From the NCBI GenBank assembly GCA_024235315.1, contig JACKMP010000005.1, positions 139,359 to 203,358 on the forward strand: DNA of 64,000 bases, given 5' to 3'. Shown piece after piece: positions 54,121 through 62,139 of the stretch. The stretch's first letter is position 1. Each line of letters begins with the position of its first letter. The notes under the pieces were generated by a model, which made no database searches, was not told the origin of the DNA, and was given only the letters and a program-made list of their open reading frames with translations. Position numbers and translations under genes: made by a program. The DNA comes from Chromatiaceae bacterium. GTDB taxonomy: Bacteria > Pseudomonadota > Gammaproteobacteria > Chromatiales > Chromatiaceae.

Positions 54121-57100
54121 CTAACTGGCCTTATCCGGCGACGATGCCCACAGGCCGTGGTTGAACTGGTCCAGGACCGCTTCGGCATCGCCGTCGAACA
54201 GCTTATTGGCCCGCCGGAGTCCACCGAAACGCGAGGTGAAGGGCTCCTGGTTCAGCGCGGGCGCGTCGACGACGATATTCGCCTTCATCTGCTTGGCGAT
54301 GGCGTTGAGCCAGTCCTTCTGTGGTGTCTTCCAGTCCTGCATCGCGAGGATCTTTTGCAGCGCCATGTCGACACGTTGCTCCCAGGGGATCAGGGCCTCG
54401 CCCAGGGCGGCCTGGCGGATGAACCCGATGATCCGCGCCGCGATGTCCTCATTCTTGGCCTCTTTCCAGGCGGCCGTCAGATCCTGCTCGCGGAACTGGT
54501 TGCGTTCCAGTTCGACGGCCAGTTGCTTCAGGCCTTGCCGGGTCAACTCCCAGGGGCGCTGGATCACCACCTGCAGCGCCGGTAGTCGGTTGGAATTGGC
54601 ATTGATGTAGGCGGCGAACGACTGCAGATAGTCTGCGGGCTTTTGGCCATCGCCATAGCCATAAGCCACGCCAATCACTTCGTCGTTGTGGTCTGAGATT
54701 ACGACCGGCGCGCCACCCGACCCGCCGCCGAATCTGGCATCCAGGATCTCACCCAGACCCGGGTGCGCGGTGAACCAGGCGGCGACATCCTGCAGAGGCA
54801 TCTTTTTCAAGGTGTCGCAGAAATCGCCCGGTGACTGGCCGGCGATCGCTTCGAACTGCATTTCGCGCTCGGGCAACAGATGACGCCTTTTACTCTGCAG
54901 CTTGGCCAGAAACTGGTCGCGCGCGAGGCGCTGCAACTCCGGCTTGTCGGCCTGGATGAGTTCAATCTCGAGTTTGGTGAAAGTCAGGCCGGGATTTGTG
55001 GCCACCGGCTTCATGCTGTTGACCTTTTCGAGCGTCTTGTAGATATCGACGGCATCAAAGATGCGGAAGGTTTCCTTGGCCAATTCATCGCACCGGCGAG
55101 TCGCCCTACCCAGCATCTGCTCGAACAGGATGCGGCTGTTGACGCGGCGGATGAACACCAGGTTGCAGATCTCGGGCACGTCGATGCCTGTGGTCAACAG
55201 ATCCACGGTGACCGCGATATTGGGCAGGCGATCGTTCTTGTAGTGACGGATCTTGTCCAGCGGCTTGTCACTTTGCCCGGTGATCTTCTGAATGGCGTCG
55301 TCTTCCACGCCACCCAGGTAGCCGTCGCATACCTCCTTGAACAACTCGACCACCATGTCGGCGTGCTTGTCTGTAACACAGAAGACCAGTGTTTTCGCTG
55401 GCTGATAGGGATCGATCAGATCGTTCTCGATCAGATGGGCAATCACCGCCCGGTTGAAGTTGCGGTTGATCACGTTGCGGTTGAACTGGGCAACATCGAA
55501 ATCGAGCTCGTCAGGCGTTTTGAACAACTCAACCTGGTTGGTCTCGGTGTTATACACCTGGACCTCTTCGTTCACCTGGTAGTGAATACCATCCTCAGCG
55601 AGTTTGGTCTTGATGCGGATTGGCGGCTGGTGGTCGACCAGGTAGCCGTCGATGACCGCTTCGGTGTAGCTGTAGCTGTACACCGGGTCGCCGAAGATGT
55701 CGACTGTATGCAGTGCGGGCGTTGCCGTCAGCCCCACCTTGTAGGCATCGAAATACTCGATGACAGATCGGTACTTGGAGACATAGTCGGACTGGTCGCG
55801 GAACTGCAGTTCAGTATCGCTCAGTTCACGATCGAGCAGGTAGCCCCTGTGGCATTCATCGACGACGATACAATCGTACTGGCCGACCGACGGCTTATCG
55901 TTTTCGCCCGGATATAGGATGCGTTTGACCATGCCCTGCACGGTGGCGATGTGCACCTTGGTATCGTCATCGGGCGACTTGTCGACCAATTCCTTGATAT
56001 CGAAGCTGTCGGCGAAGGTCTGCAGGTTTTCCATGCGCGTTTCGTTGAACGCATTTGTGGCCTGTTCACCTAAGGCCGACCTGTCGACCAGAAACAGCAC
56101 ACGGCGAAAACGCTGAGCCTTGAGCAGGCGATACACCAGGGCGATGCAGGTTTTCGTTTTGCCGGTGCCTGTGGCCATCGCGACCAAGGCGCGTTGATCA
56201 CCTTGCCCAATCGATCGCTCAACCGCCTGAATGGCCTCGATTTGATAGGGACGGAGGCGCAAGTCGTATTCAAAGCCAGTCGCCTCGAGCTGTTCCTCGG
56301 CGGCGCGGTTGTCTTGCGCGAGGTAACTGCGGATCTCGAACGGGCGGTACCAACCCTGCAAGGCGCGCCGCCGGTTCGTATCGACACGAACGTCCAAAAA
56401 CCAGATACCACTCTCGTGCTCGAGTTGTTTCAGATACGGCCGTCCATTCGTGGCGAACACCAGGGGAATGCGGTACTTACCCCACCCTACCGGTAATTCA
56501 CACGCGCCCTTGGCATCAAACCCTTCCGCGTAGCGCTTACCCTGATCCACAGCGCTATAGACATTTTTGGCCTTTCGTTTGGCCTCTACGACGGCGACCG
56601 GCATCAGACCGTCAAACAGCACATAGTCGGCGGGACCTGATTCCGTTGGCCACTCGGCAATCGCCTTACAACGGTTGAGCTCAGGCCTTGCACCCTTCGC
56701 AAAGGTGAGATTCTCGGTATCGGCCTCCCACCCTGCCTCGCTGAGTTGCTCGTCGATCAGGACACGCGTGTCGGCTTCGCTCAGGCTGAAGACCGACGAC
56801 TCAACGGACTGAATGAAGGCCTTCTGCTTTTCTAATGCCTGACCGGTGAAGAACGAAACCTTCTGCGCGGCATTCGACGCAAACTGAGCTTTCAGTTGAA
56901 TGAGCGCCTGCTCGTGTTCTACTGCCAACTGCTCCCAGATTCGACTCTCGTCGGCAATCTGAGCAGCACGGCGACGCTCGGCTTCGAGCTTGTCCGCCTC
57001 TGCCCCTTTCAGGGCCTCCGCGATCTTCAGACGCTCTACGGTACGTTGGCTTTCGCTTTCCAGCGTCCGAATCCGTTCTTCCAGCGCCCGAACGACGAGA

Positions 57101-57531
57101 GAAGGATCTTCGGGCTTCTCAAAGGGTGGAAGCTTCAGACCCTTGGCCTTCTCGCCGCCGAACGTACGGTAGAACCACCCACACAGCGCCCAGGCTATCT
57201 GCAGTGCTTTGAGTGCGTCTTTATGGGTGCTTGAGGAAACGTCATGGGTTGCCTTGTTGCCAAGGCGGCGGATCTGATGGAAGGCCTCGTTGACGTTGCG
57301 GTCGAATCGCAACCTGTAGTCAATTTCACGCAGCAGGTCGAGCTGGCGGGTTTGCTCGTCAGCTTCAATACCGATGCTCGCCGCAATGTCCCGCGCGATC
57401 GCCTCGCCAAGCTGACGCAGTTTGATCAGGGTGGTGTTTGGATCGGGAACAAAAGAACGCTCTGCCGCCACTGCCAACTGCAGAAACAATGGATCGTATC
57501 CCTGCAGAAAAGCGAAGTTTGAGCCTTCCAT
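54121..57531 (-). CDS. hsdR: Type I restriction endonuclease subunit HsdR
   Basis: Motor and nuclease of the restriction system. From the ATG at 57531 it has 1136 residues: DUF4145-type N-terminus (about 1-150), a coiled-coil stretch (about 165-240), a PD-(D/E)xK nuclease (PADYVLFDGLMPVAVVEAKRKA, about residues 308-330), and superfamily 2 helicase with MATGTGKTKT and DECHRGYLLD. A C-terminal EcoEI-type domain follows, with TTGIDVPEICNLVFIR and RATRRCDE. This is the layout of EcoEI/EcoKI-like HsdR. It is the first gene of hsdR-fic-hsdM-hsdS. The upstream frame to 57582 adds 17 residues and is less likely. Confidence 0.95.
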   Translation of the reverse strand: MEGSNFAFLQGYDPLFLQLAVAAERSFVPDPNTTLIKLRQLGEAIARDIAASIGIEADEQTRQLDLLREIDYRLRFDRNVNEAFHQIRRLGNKATHDVSSSTHKDALKALQIAWALCGWFYRTFGGEKAKGLKLPPFEKPEDPSLVVRALEERIRTLESESQRTVERLKIAEALKGAEADKLEAERRRAAQIADESRIWEQLAVEHEQALIQLKAQFASNAAQKVSFFTGQALEKQKAFIQSVESSVFSLSEADTRVLIDEQLSEAGWEADTENLTFAKGARPELNRCKAIAEWPTESGPADYVLFDGLMPVAVVEAKRKAKNVYSAVDQGKRYAEGFDAKGACELPVGWGKYRIPLVFATNGRPYLKQLEHESGIWFLDVRVDTNRRRALQGWYRPFEIRSYLAQDNRAAEEQLEATGFEYDLRLRPYQIEAIQAVERSIGQGDQRALVAMATGTGKTKTCIALVYRLLKAQRFRRVLFLVDRSALGEQATNAFNETRMENLQTFADSFDIKELVDKSPDDDTKVHIATVQGMVKRILYPGENDKPSVGQYDCIVVDECHRGYLLDRELSDTELQFRDQSDYVSKYRSVIEYFDAYKVGLTATPALHTVDIFGDPVYSYSYTEAVIDGYLVDHQPPIRIKTKLAEDGIHYQVNEEVQVYNTETNQVELFKTPDELDFDVAQFNRNVINRNFNRAVIAHLIENDLIDPYQPAKTLVFCVTDKHADMVVELFKEVCDGYLGGVEDDAIQKITGQSDKPLDKIRHYKNDRLPNIAVTVDLLTTGIDVPEICNLVFIRRVNSRILFEQMLGRATRRCDELAKETFRIFDAVDIYKTLEKVNSMKPVATNPGLTFTKLEIELIQADKPELQRLARDQFLAKLQSKRRHLLPEREMQFEAIAGQSPGDFCDTLKKMPLQDVAAWFTAHPGLGEILDARFGGGSGGAPVVISDHNDEVIGVAYGYGDGQKPADYLQSFAAYINANSNRLPALQVVIQRPWELTRQGLKQLAVELERNQFREQDLTAAWKEAKNEDIAARIIGFIRQAALGEALIPWEQRVDMALQKILAMQDWKTPQKDWLNAIAKQMKANIVVDAPALNQEPFTSRFGGLRRANKLFDGDAEAVLDQFNHGLWASSPDKAS

Positions 57532-57795
57532 GCGCCCCCTAAGATTTTTTGTTTTGCCACGTTTGCCAACACAACGATGCATTGACTCCAGGGCCCGTCA
57601 AACAAATTTGGCCCATGCCCCGAGGCAAGCCTTTTAATGTGAACATAATCAGCATGTTGAATCAATGTGGCACGACCTTAGATTGATTCATGACCACCGC
57701 CATTGACCACGAGTTTTGATAGCTTGAACGAGACACGGTATGTCTAAACATGGGGGACCTTCGGACCTTCTTTGAACTCACGGGCAATTCCCTCT

Positions 57796-57942
57796 GCCCA
57801 GGTGCAGCGCGAGGGGTTTGGCGACCTTGCGGTCATTGGTCTGCAGGTTCAGTCGGACCAACCGACCCTAACGGATCTGCAGCTTTTTCGGGACGCGGAT
57901 CTGGAACCAGAAGGCTCCGTTATGGAAGATCAGATAACTCAT
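57796..57942 (-). pseudogene. Remnant of an integrase N-terminus
   Basis: From the ATG at 57942 the minus strand reads MSYLIFHNGAFWFQIRVPKK, then an in-frame TAG at 57868-57870, then in the same frame GRLVRLNLQTNDRKVAKPLA. Together these resemble the N-terminal domain of site-specific tyrosine integrases (DUF6538-like start, VRLNLQT and LALHL). The rest is gone by 57790. It points into the defence island from the attachment-like sequence at 58105-58118, as expected for the integrase of an older island. Confidence 0.6.
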
Positions 57943-58065
57943 CAGGGATTGATTCGGCGCTACGCGCCTCACCCCTTCGGGGCGCCGGCATAGCCGGCGT
58001 CCTGCGCCATCGCTGCGCGCTGGCTTGTCGAACCGAAGGGTTCTCATCAAACCGCCACTCCCCGA

Positions 58066-58103
58066 ATAAAGCAAAAGGCCCCGCGTGGGGGCCTTTTGCT
58101 TTA
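58066..58103. terminator. Strong bidirectional terminator beside the attachment-like core
   Basis: A 17-bp perfect stem (ATAAAGCAAAAGGCCCC and its complement) with a 4-nt loop. The T-rich ends on both strands make it work in both directions. It lies directly next to the tRNA-like 3' end and may be the original terminator of that tRNA gene. Confidence 0.85.
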
Positions 58104-58104
58104 T

Positions 58105-58118
58105 TGGCGGAGAGGGAG
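58105..58118 (-). other. Attachment-site core candidate (tRNA-Ser 3' end fragment)
   Basis: TGGCGGAGAGGGAG equals the reverse complement of a tRNA-Ser 3' end of the form CTCCCTCTCCGCCA, including CCA. The rest of a tRNA does not follow to the right, where the sequence diverges at 58119. An integrase gene starts 214 bases away. This suggests the junction between chromosome (or an older island) and the plus-strand element, with the tRNA body displaced beyond the window. The tRNA assignment rests on 14 bases only. Confidence 0.55.
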
Positions 58119-58331
58119 TCCGTTTGTTAGCTGTTTCGGCGCATCTCAGCGCGTATTATTTCATCACCTAACTACCCGTCTTGATTGACTTTTTACCGCT
58201 CAGGGCGTTTTATTTGGTCATCCCCCATCGCATCCGAAAGGATGGGACAAAGGATGGGATGAAGTGGCCCCGGCAGTGCAGCAACACCGCCGAGGCCGCC
58301 ACAACCAGCAAGCCAAAGCGAGGTGCTGATC

Positions 58332-59537
58332 ATGGCCAAATCCAATCTACTGACGGCGCAGTTCTGCCGCAACATCAAAGACCCCGGGTTGTATGCCGAT
58401 GGCAACGGCCTGTTCCTTTCTGTATCCAAGACCGGCAGCAAGTCGTGGCTGTTCCGCTTCCGCTGGCAGGGCAAGCGTCCCGAGATTGGTCTCGGCAGCT
58501 ACGCCGACAAGTCCCTGGCCGATGCGCGCGAAGCAATGAGCGACTGCCGGAAGCTAATCCGCCAAGGCGTCGACCCGCGCACCCGTGACCGCAGCGGCAC
58601 CGAGCCGACCGCGTTGACCTTCAAGGAGTGTGCCGCGCAGTTCATCAAGGCCAAGCGCGCCGAGTGGAGCAACCCGAAGCACCAAGCGCAGTGGGAAGCC
58701 ACGTTGAAGACTTACGCCGACCCCGTCATCGGGCACCTGCCCGTCGACCAGGTCGACCTCGAGCACCTGCTGTCGATACTGACGCCGATTTGGCAGACGA
58801 AGACCGAGACCGCCACCCGCGTGCGCGGACGCATAGAGCGCGTGCTGTCCTGGGCCATCGTGAAGGGCTACCGCCAGGCGCCCAACCCGGCACTATGGCG
58901 CGGCAATCTCGACATGGTGTTGCCGATGCCAAGCAAGGTTAAGAAAGTGACCCATTACGCCGCCCTTCCCTATGCCGACGTGCCGGCGTTCTGGCAGGCA
59001 CTGGTCGGGTACACGTCGCTGTCGGCACAGGCGCTGCAACTGCTGATCCTGACCACTACCCGGACCAACGAAATCACCGCTGCGCGGTGGGACGAGTTCG
59101 ACACCGACGCCAAGGTGTGGACGATCCCGGCAGCGCGCATGAAGGCAAAGCGCGAGCACCGCGTGCCATTGACGCAGACCGCCGTCGACCTGCTCGACGC
59201 AATCCCTCACATCGACAACAGCGAGTTCCTGTTCCCCGGCCTGCGCGGCAACCCGCATATCTCGAACATGGCGATGCTGAAGTTTCTCAAGGACGACATG
59301 CGCAGACCTGAACTCACGGTTCACGGGTTCCGGTCCACTTTCAAAGACTGGGCGATGGAGACAACCACGTTCCCCGGCGACCTGTCCGAGGCGCAGCTCG
59401 CCCACATCATCAAGAACAAGGCGCAGGCGGCCTACGAGCGCGGCGACAAGCTGGAACGGCGCCGGGACATGCTCAAGGCCTGGGCCGACTATCTGCGTCG
59501 ACAGGCGAAGGTGGTGGCACTGCGGAGCGCATCATGA
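58332..59537 (+). CDS. P4-type tyrosine integrase
   Basis: Site-specific recombinase that integrates and excises the element to the right. From the ATG at 58332 (AGGTG 6 nt upstream) it has 401 residues. The N-terminal arm-binding DUF4102 domain (YADGNGLFLSVSKTGSKSWLFRF, GLGSYADKSLADARE) is followed by the core-binding region. The catalytic domain carries R244 (TTTRTNEITAARW), H331 and R334 (HGFRSTFKDW) and the nucleophile Y368 (AAYERGDKLERR). It is 4-nt coupled to the next gene, which is unusual for an integrase. Confidence 0.95.
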   Translation: MAKSNLLTAQFCRNIKDPGLYADGNGLFLSVSKTGSKSWLFRFRWQGKRPEIGLGSYADKSLADAREAMSDCRKLIRQGVDPRTRDRSGTEPTALTFKECAAQFIKAKRAEWSNPKHQAQWEATLKTYADPVIGHLPVDQVDLEHLLSILTPIWQTKTETATRVRGRIERVLSWAIVKGYRQAPNPALWRGNLDMVLPMPSKVKKVTHYAALPYADVPAFWQALVGYTSLSAQALQLLILTTTRTNEITAARWDEFDTDAKVWTIPAARMKAKREHRVPLTQTAVDLLDAIPHIDNSEFLFPGLRGNPHISNMAMLKFLKDDMRRPELTVHGFRSTFKDWAMETTTFPGDLSEAQLAHIIKNKAQAAYERGDKLERRRDMLKAWADYLRRQAKVVALRSAS

Positions 59538-60181
59538 GCCTGCGCTACTACGAACAAGGCGGCGGCCACATGGTCGACAGCAACCGATTGACCACTGAAC
59601 AGCGCGCAGAACTCGCGCGCCTGCTACCCAAGCGCCTTGGCAGCGGAAAGGTCGAGCGTTTCCTGGTGCAGGTCTCTGAAGCGGTCGACACCTGGGAAAA
59701 CATCACCGAAGACGGCGCATCCGAAAGCGACATGGTGCTGCAACTCGACCAGGTGCAGAACGATGTGCGGCGGCTGGCCAATTCGCTGAACCGTCTCGAC
59801 CGGCTGACACTGGATACAGTCGCCGGACACTTCGATGCCCTGGTGTGGTGTACGCAGCCCGAGGTCGACCTGCCGCCCGATCTGCTGCACGACAAGCCAC
59901 CCTTTGCCGAGTGGTTGCGCGAGCAGGTGCAGTGCATGCGCGACCTCGCCGCCGTCATGCAGTACGCGCAAGGCAAGATCACGCCGACAAACGTCTCGCG
60001 CAGCAAACGCCAGGCGCGCGACCTTGTTCGGTTGGTGGCATGGGCGCATCAAGGTGTGTTCGGCAACCCACCGCCCAAGTCGACGTGGTTCTACGGGTTC
60101 ATGGCCGAGCTGGGCAGCCTGATCGAGGTGTCTCTGGGTAAAGACCTGGTGAACTCGACCCTTTCCGATACGCAATTCTGA
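59534..60181 (+). CDS. Unknown protein coupled to the integrase
   Basis: Not recognised. It has 215 residues from the ATG at 59534, which overlaps the integrase stop by 4 nt and has GGAG 6 nt upstream. An in-frame ATG at 59570 (MVDSNRLTTEQRAEL) could also be used. It is helical and charged, with no membrane segment or signal. The middle (ESDMVLQLDQVQNDVRRLANSLNRLDRLT) has heptad-like spacing. Tight coupling to the integrase suggests an element-specific role such as excision control, but this is inference. Confidence 0.75.
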   Translation: MSLRYYEQGGGHMVDSNRLTTEQRAELARLLPKRLGSGKVERFLVQVSEAVDTWENITEDGASESDMVLQLDQVQNDVRRLANSLNRLDRLTLDTVAGHFDALVWCTQPEVDLPPDLLHDKPPFAEWLREQVQCMRDLAAVMQYAQGKITPTNVSRSKRQARDLVRLVAWAHQGVFGNPPPKSTWFYGFMAELGSLIEVSLGKDLVNSTLSDTQF

Positions 60182-60188
60182 ACTAGGG

Positions 60189-60221
60189 CGGGTTGCTTCC
60201 CGAAAATTCCGAAGCAACCCG
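60189..60221 (+). terminator. Hairpin after the integrase-coupled gene
   Basis: Perfect 11-bp stem CGGGTTGCTTC / GAAGCAACCCG with an 11-nt loop, 8 bases after the stop. No T-run follows, so it may be a Rho-linked or processing structure rather than a full intrinsic terminator. Confidence 0.5.
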
Positions 60222-60252
60222 GCTTAACTGCCTACCCCACCCGCGCCTTTAA

Positions 60253-60303
60253 TGCCTCTAAAGCGGCCTAGCACCGCTTTGGTTTAACCAGACCTAAGAG
60301 GCA
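60253..60303 (+). promoter_or_regulatory. Leader hairpin that covers the ribosome site of the AlpA-like gene
   Basis: The outer arms TGCCTCT (60253-60259) and AGAGGCA (60297-60303) enclose the inner stem AAAGCGG / CCGCTTT (60260-60266 and 60274-60280) and the short palindrome GGTTTAACC. The right outer arm contains the ribosome site AGAGG, 7 nt before the ATG at 60309. Folding would hide it and could limit translation of the regulator. Confidence 0.55.
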
Positions 60304-60308
60304 ATCCG

Positions 60309-60563
60309 ATGATCAATTTCCTGACCGTGCCGGTGGCCAGCAAACGCGCCCTGCTCGCGCCGCCGTCCTATTACCGCTTGGCAGCCGACGGCCTGCTGCC
60401 ACCCGTCGTCAAGCTGGCGAAAAACCGTTCCGGCGTGCTCGAGGACGAACTCGACGCGGTGCTGCGCGCTCGAGCAGTCGGTGCGTCGAACGATGACGTT
60501 CGCGGCCTGGTGCGGCGACTTGTCGCGCAACGGTTCGAGCGTTTCGGGGGCGACGCAGCATGA
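60309..60563 (+). CDS. AlpA-like helix-turn-helix regulator of the element
   Basis: It has 84 residues. SYYRLAADGLLPPVVKLAKNRSGVLEDELDAVL has the helix-turn-helix, substrate-loop and wing spacing of AlpA/MerR-like excisionase regulators found in P4-like elements, followed by a region LRARAVGASNDDVRGLVRRL typical of the family. It would control integrase expression or act as an excision factor. It overlaps the next gene by 4 nt and starts a coupled run of genes to the window edge. Confidence 0.8.
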   Translation: MINFLTVPVASKRALLAPPSYYRLAADGLLPPVVKLAKNRSGVLEDELDAVLRARAVGASNDDVRGLVRRLVAQRFERFGGDAA

Positions 60564-60757
60564 GCAGCCCCGACTTCGTACCAACCAGCGAACTCGCCAA
60601 GCGCCAGCAGAACGCGCTCGTCGGCCTGCTCACCACGCAACCCCTGCCCGTCGAGGCCCAGCTGGTCATCGGCCGCGCCGCGGCATTCCTGGCCGAGGTG
60701 CAACGCGTGCTGCCTGACACGCCGACCAGTCGGCAGAAGCGGAGGGTTTCAGCATGA
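60560..60757 (+). CDS. Small unknown protein
   Basis: It has 65 residues, soluble, helical and basic at the end (TSRQKRRVSA). No motif is recognised. It is kept as real because it overlaps both neighbours by 4 nt (ATGA) and shares their codon use. Confidence 0.65.
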   Translation: MSSPDFVPTSELAKRQQNALVGLLTTQPLPVEAQLVIGRAAAFLAEVQRVLPDTPTSRQKRRVSA

Positions 60758-61113
60758 CGACAGAGACGCACGAAACCACGCTCAGCAGCGAACTGGACAC
60801 CAGGTTGTCGACCCTGGCGGCCGTTGCCGACCTGCTCGGCAGCGCGCCGGCTGACGAGCTGGCCGTCGATACCCTGCCGCAGATTGCCGGACTGATGGAG
60901 CGTCTTGCCGATGAAGCGCACGACCTTGCCGAAGAACTCTGGAGCAGGCTGCGCGAGGCGCGCGTCGAGGCAGGCGCTTATCCGTCGCTCGAAGACATTG
61001 CGCCTCGGGACAGGCGCAACAACGAAAACGCCGCCGGCACTGGTACTGCCGACGGCGCAAAAGATGAAGCTGATGAAGGCCGCCCGTTTCGAGTGGGTGA
61101 CCAGCATGAATGA
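60754..61113 (+). CDS. Small acidic unknown protein
   Basis: It has 119 residues, with a helical N-terminal region (ELDTRLSTLAAVADLLGSAPADELAVDTLPQIAGLMERLADEAHDLAEELWSR in several segments) and a disordered-looking, Asn/Gly/Asp-rich end. No family recognised. It is 4-nt coupled to the preceding gene. Bases 61030-61058 also form an imperfect GC hairpin inside its 3' part, just before the next start. Confidence 0.65.
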   Translation: MTTETHETTLSSELDTRLSTLAAVADLLGSAPADELAVDTLPQIAGLMERLADEAHDLAEELWSRLREARVEAGAYPSLEDIAPRDRRNNENAAGTGTADGAKDEADEGRPFRVGDQHE

Positions 61114-61303
61114 TAGCAGCGTTCGGGAAATCTTGACCCAGCAACCCGGCGAACAGCCCTACCACCAGACGCACCGCGTCGCCGCACTGCTGCGCATCGT
61201 AGCCGATGCACTCGACGCCAACGCCGATGCCTGCCGCGAGGAAATCCAGATCGGGCACCGCATCGTCGACGGCTTCCTGGCCGAGCAGGAGGGCGACCAA
61301 TGA
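61106..61303 (+). CDS. Small unknown protein before the primase
   Basis: From the ATG at 61106 (GGTGA 6 nt upstream) it has 65 residues (MNDSSVREILTQQPGEQPYH). In-frame ATGs at 61064 and 61073 could give 79 or 76 residues. It is helical and acidic (LRIVADALDANADACREEI). It overlaps the preceding gene by 8 nt and the primase by 4 nt. Function not recognised. Confidence 0.65.
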   Translation: MNDSSVREILTQQPGEQPYHQTHRVAALLRIVADALDANADACREEIQIGHRIVDGFLAEQEGDQ

Positions 61304-62139
61304 CGGCGGCCACGTTTGACGACCTCGGCATATCGCTGCGCGATTCGCACGGTCAGCAGCGCACCCATTGCCCGCAATGCAGCGGGCGCAGCAAAACGCT
61401 GTCGGTGAATCTCGACCGTGGCCTGTACCAGTGTTTCCGATGCGGCTGGAGTGGGCGTGTCGGCAGCGCATCGCATTGGCTGGACGACTATCGTGAACGC
61501 ATCCGAAAAGCCGATCAGGCGCGCGACAGAGCGCGAGAGCAGGCTACGCGCAATGCGTTCGCGCTGTGGAACGCGGCAGCGCCTGCCATGTGGCATCCGT
61601 ACTTGAAAGGCAAAGCCGTGCTCCCGCTGGGCATCCGCCAGCGTGACCGTCGACTGGTAGTGCCGATGTTCGACATCGACGGCGGACTGTGGAGCTGCCA
61701 GACCATCGACGAAGACGGCACCAAGCTGTTCCTGCGTGGCGGGCGGACCACCGGGCTGTTCTACCCGATTGGGGGTTTTGAAGGTTTTGTAGGTGCCGAG
61801 TCTGGGGGTCTAGAAATTTTTATTGCCGAGGGTTTCGCTACTGGCGCGGCCCTGCATCTGTATTTTCGCCCGCATGCCCCGGTCGCCGTCGCGTTCAACT
61901 GCGGCAACCTGGCACACGTCGCCAATGCACTGCGCAGCCGGTACCGACACGCGCGGCTGGTCATCGCGGCCGATAACGATCAATGGACCGATGGCAACCC
62001 CGGACTGACGCACGCAAGACGTGCCGCTGATGGCGTCGGCGCCCGCGTGATCTATCCGCAATTCGACGGCCTGGACGTGAGCGGTAAACCGACAGACTTC
62101 TGCGACCTGCGCCTGTTGCAGCGGGAGATGCGCCGATGA
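61300..62139 (+). CDS. P4-type DNA primase (zinc finger and Toprim)
   Basis: Makes RNA primers for replication of the element. It has 279 residues. A CPQC-x16-CFRC zinc ribbon is at about residues 24-48 (HCPQCSGRSKTLSV, YQCFRCGWSG). An IRQRDRRLVVPMFDIDGGL stretch follows. The Toprim-like domain has EIFIAEGFATGAALH and LVIAADND with the catalytic acidic residues. No helicase domain follows in the same chain; a separate DUF3987 gene comes next. Residues GGFEGFVGAESGG (about 159-171) are encoded by the GGTTTTG repeat discussed separately. Confidence 0.88.
   Translation: MTAATFDDLGISLRDSHGQQRTHCPQCSGRSKTLSVNLDRGLYQCFRCGWSGRVGSASHWLDDYRERIRKADQARDRAREQATRNAFALWNAAAPAMWHPYLKGKAVLPLGIRQRDRRLVVPMFDIDGGLWSCQTIDEDGTKLFLRGGRTTGLFYPIGGFEGFVGAESGGLEIFIAEGFATGAALHLYFRPHAPVAVAFNCGNLAHVANALRSRYRHARLVIAADNDQWTDGNPGLTHARRAADGVGARVIYPQFDGLDVSGKPTDFCDLRLLQREMRR
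61774..61793 (+). repeat. GGTTTTG repeat, copy 1 (inside the primase gene)
   Basis: The 20-bp unit GGTTTTGAAGGTTTTGTAGG encodes GFEGFVG. The same type of unit occurs at 63752-63771 in another gene. It is followed by a similar downstream context: a G/C-rich spacer and an A/T tract (AAATTTTT). Confidence 0.75.

Noticed and set aside
57750..58130. 126-codon plus-strand frame between hsdR and the integrase
   Set aside because: No family resemblance; the opposite strand holds the better supported integrase remnant and a terminator.
61030..61058. Hairpin before the primase genes as a terminator
   Set aside because: It is inside a coding region, imperfect and without a T-run.
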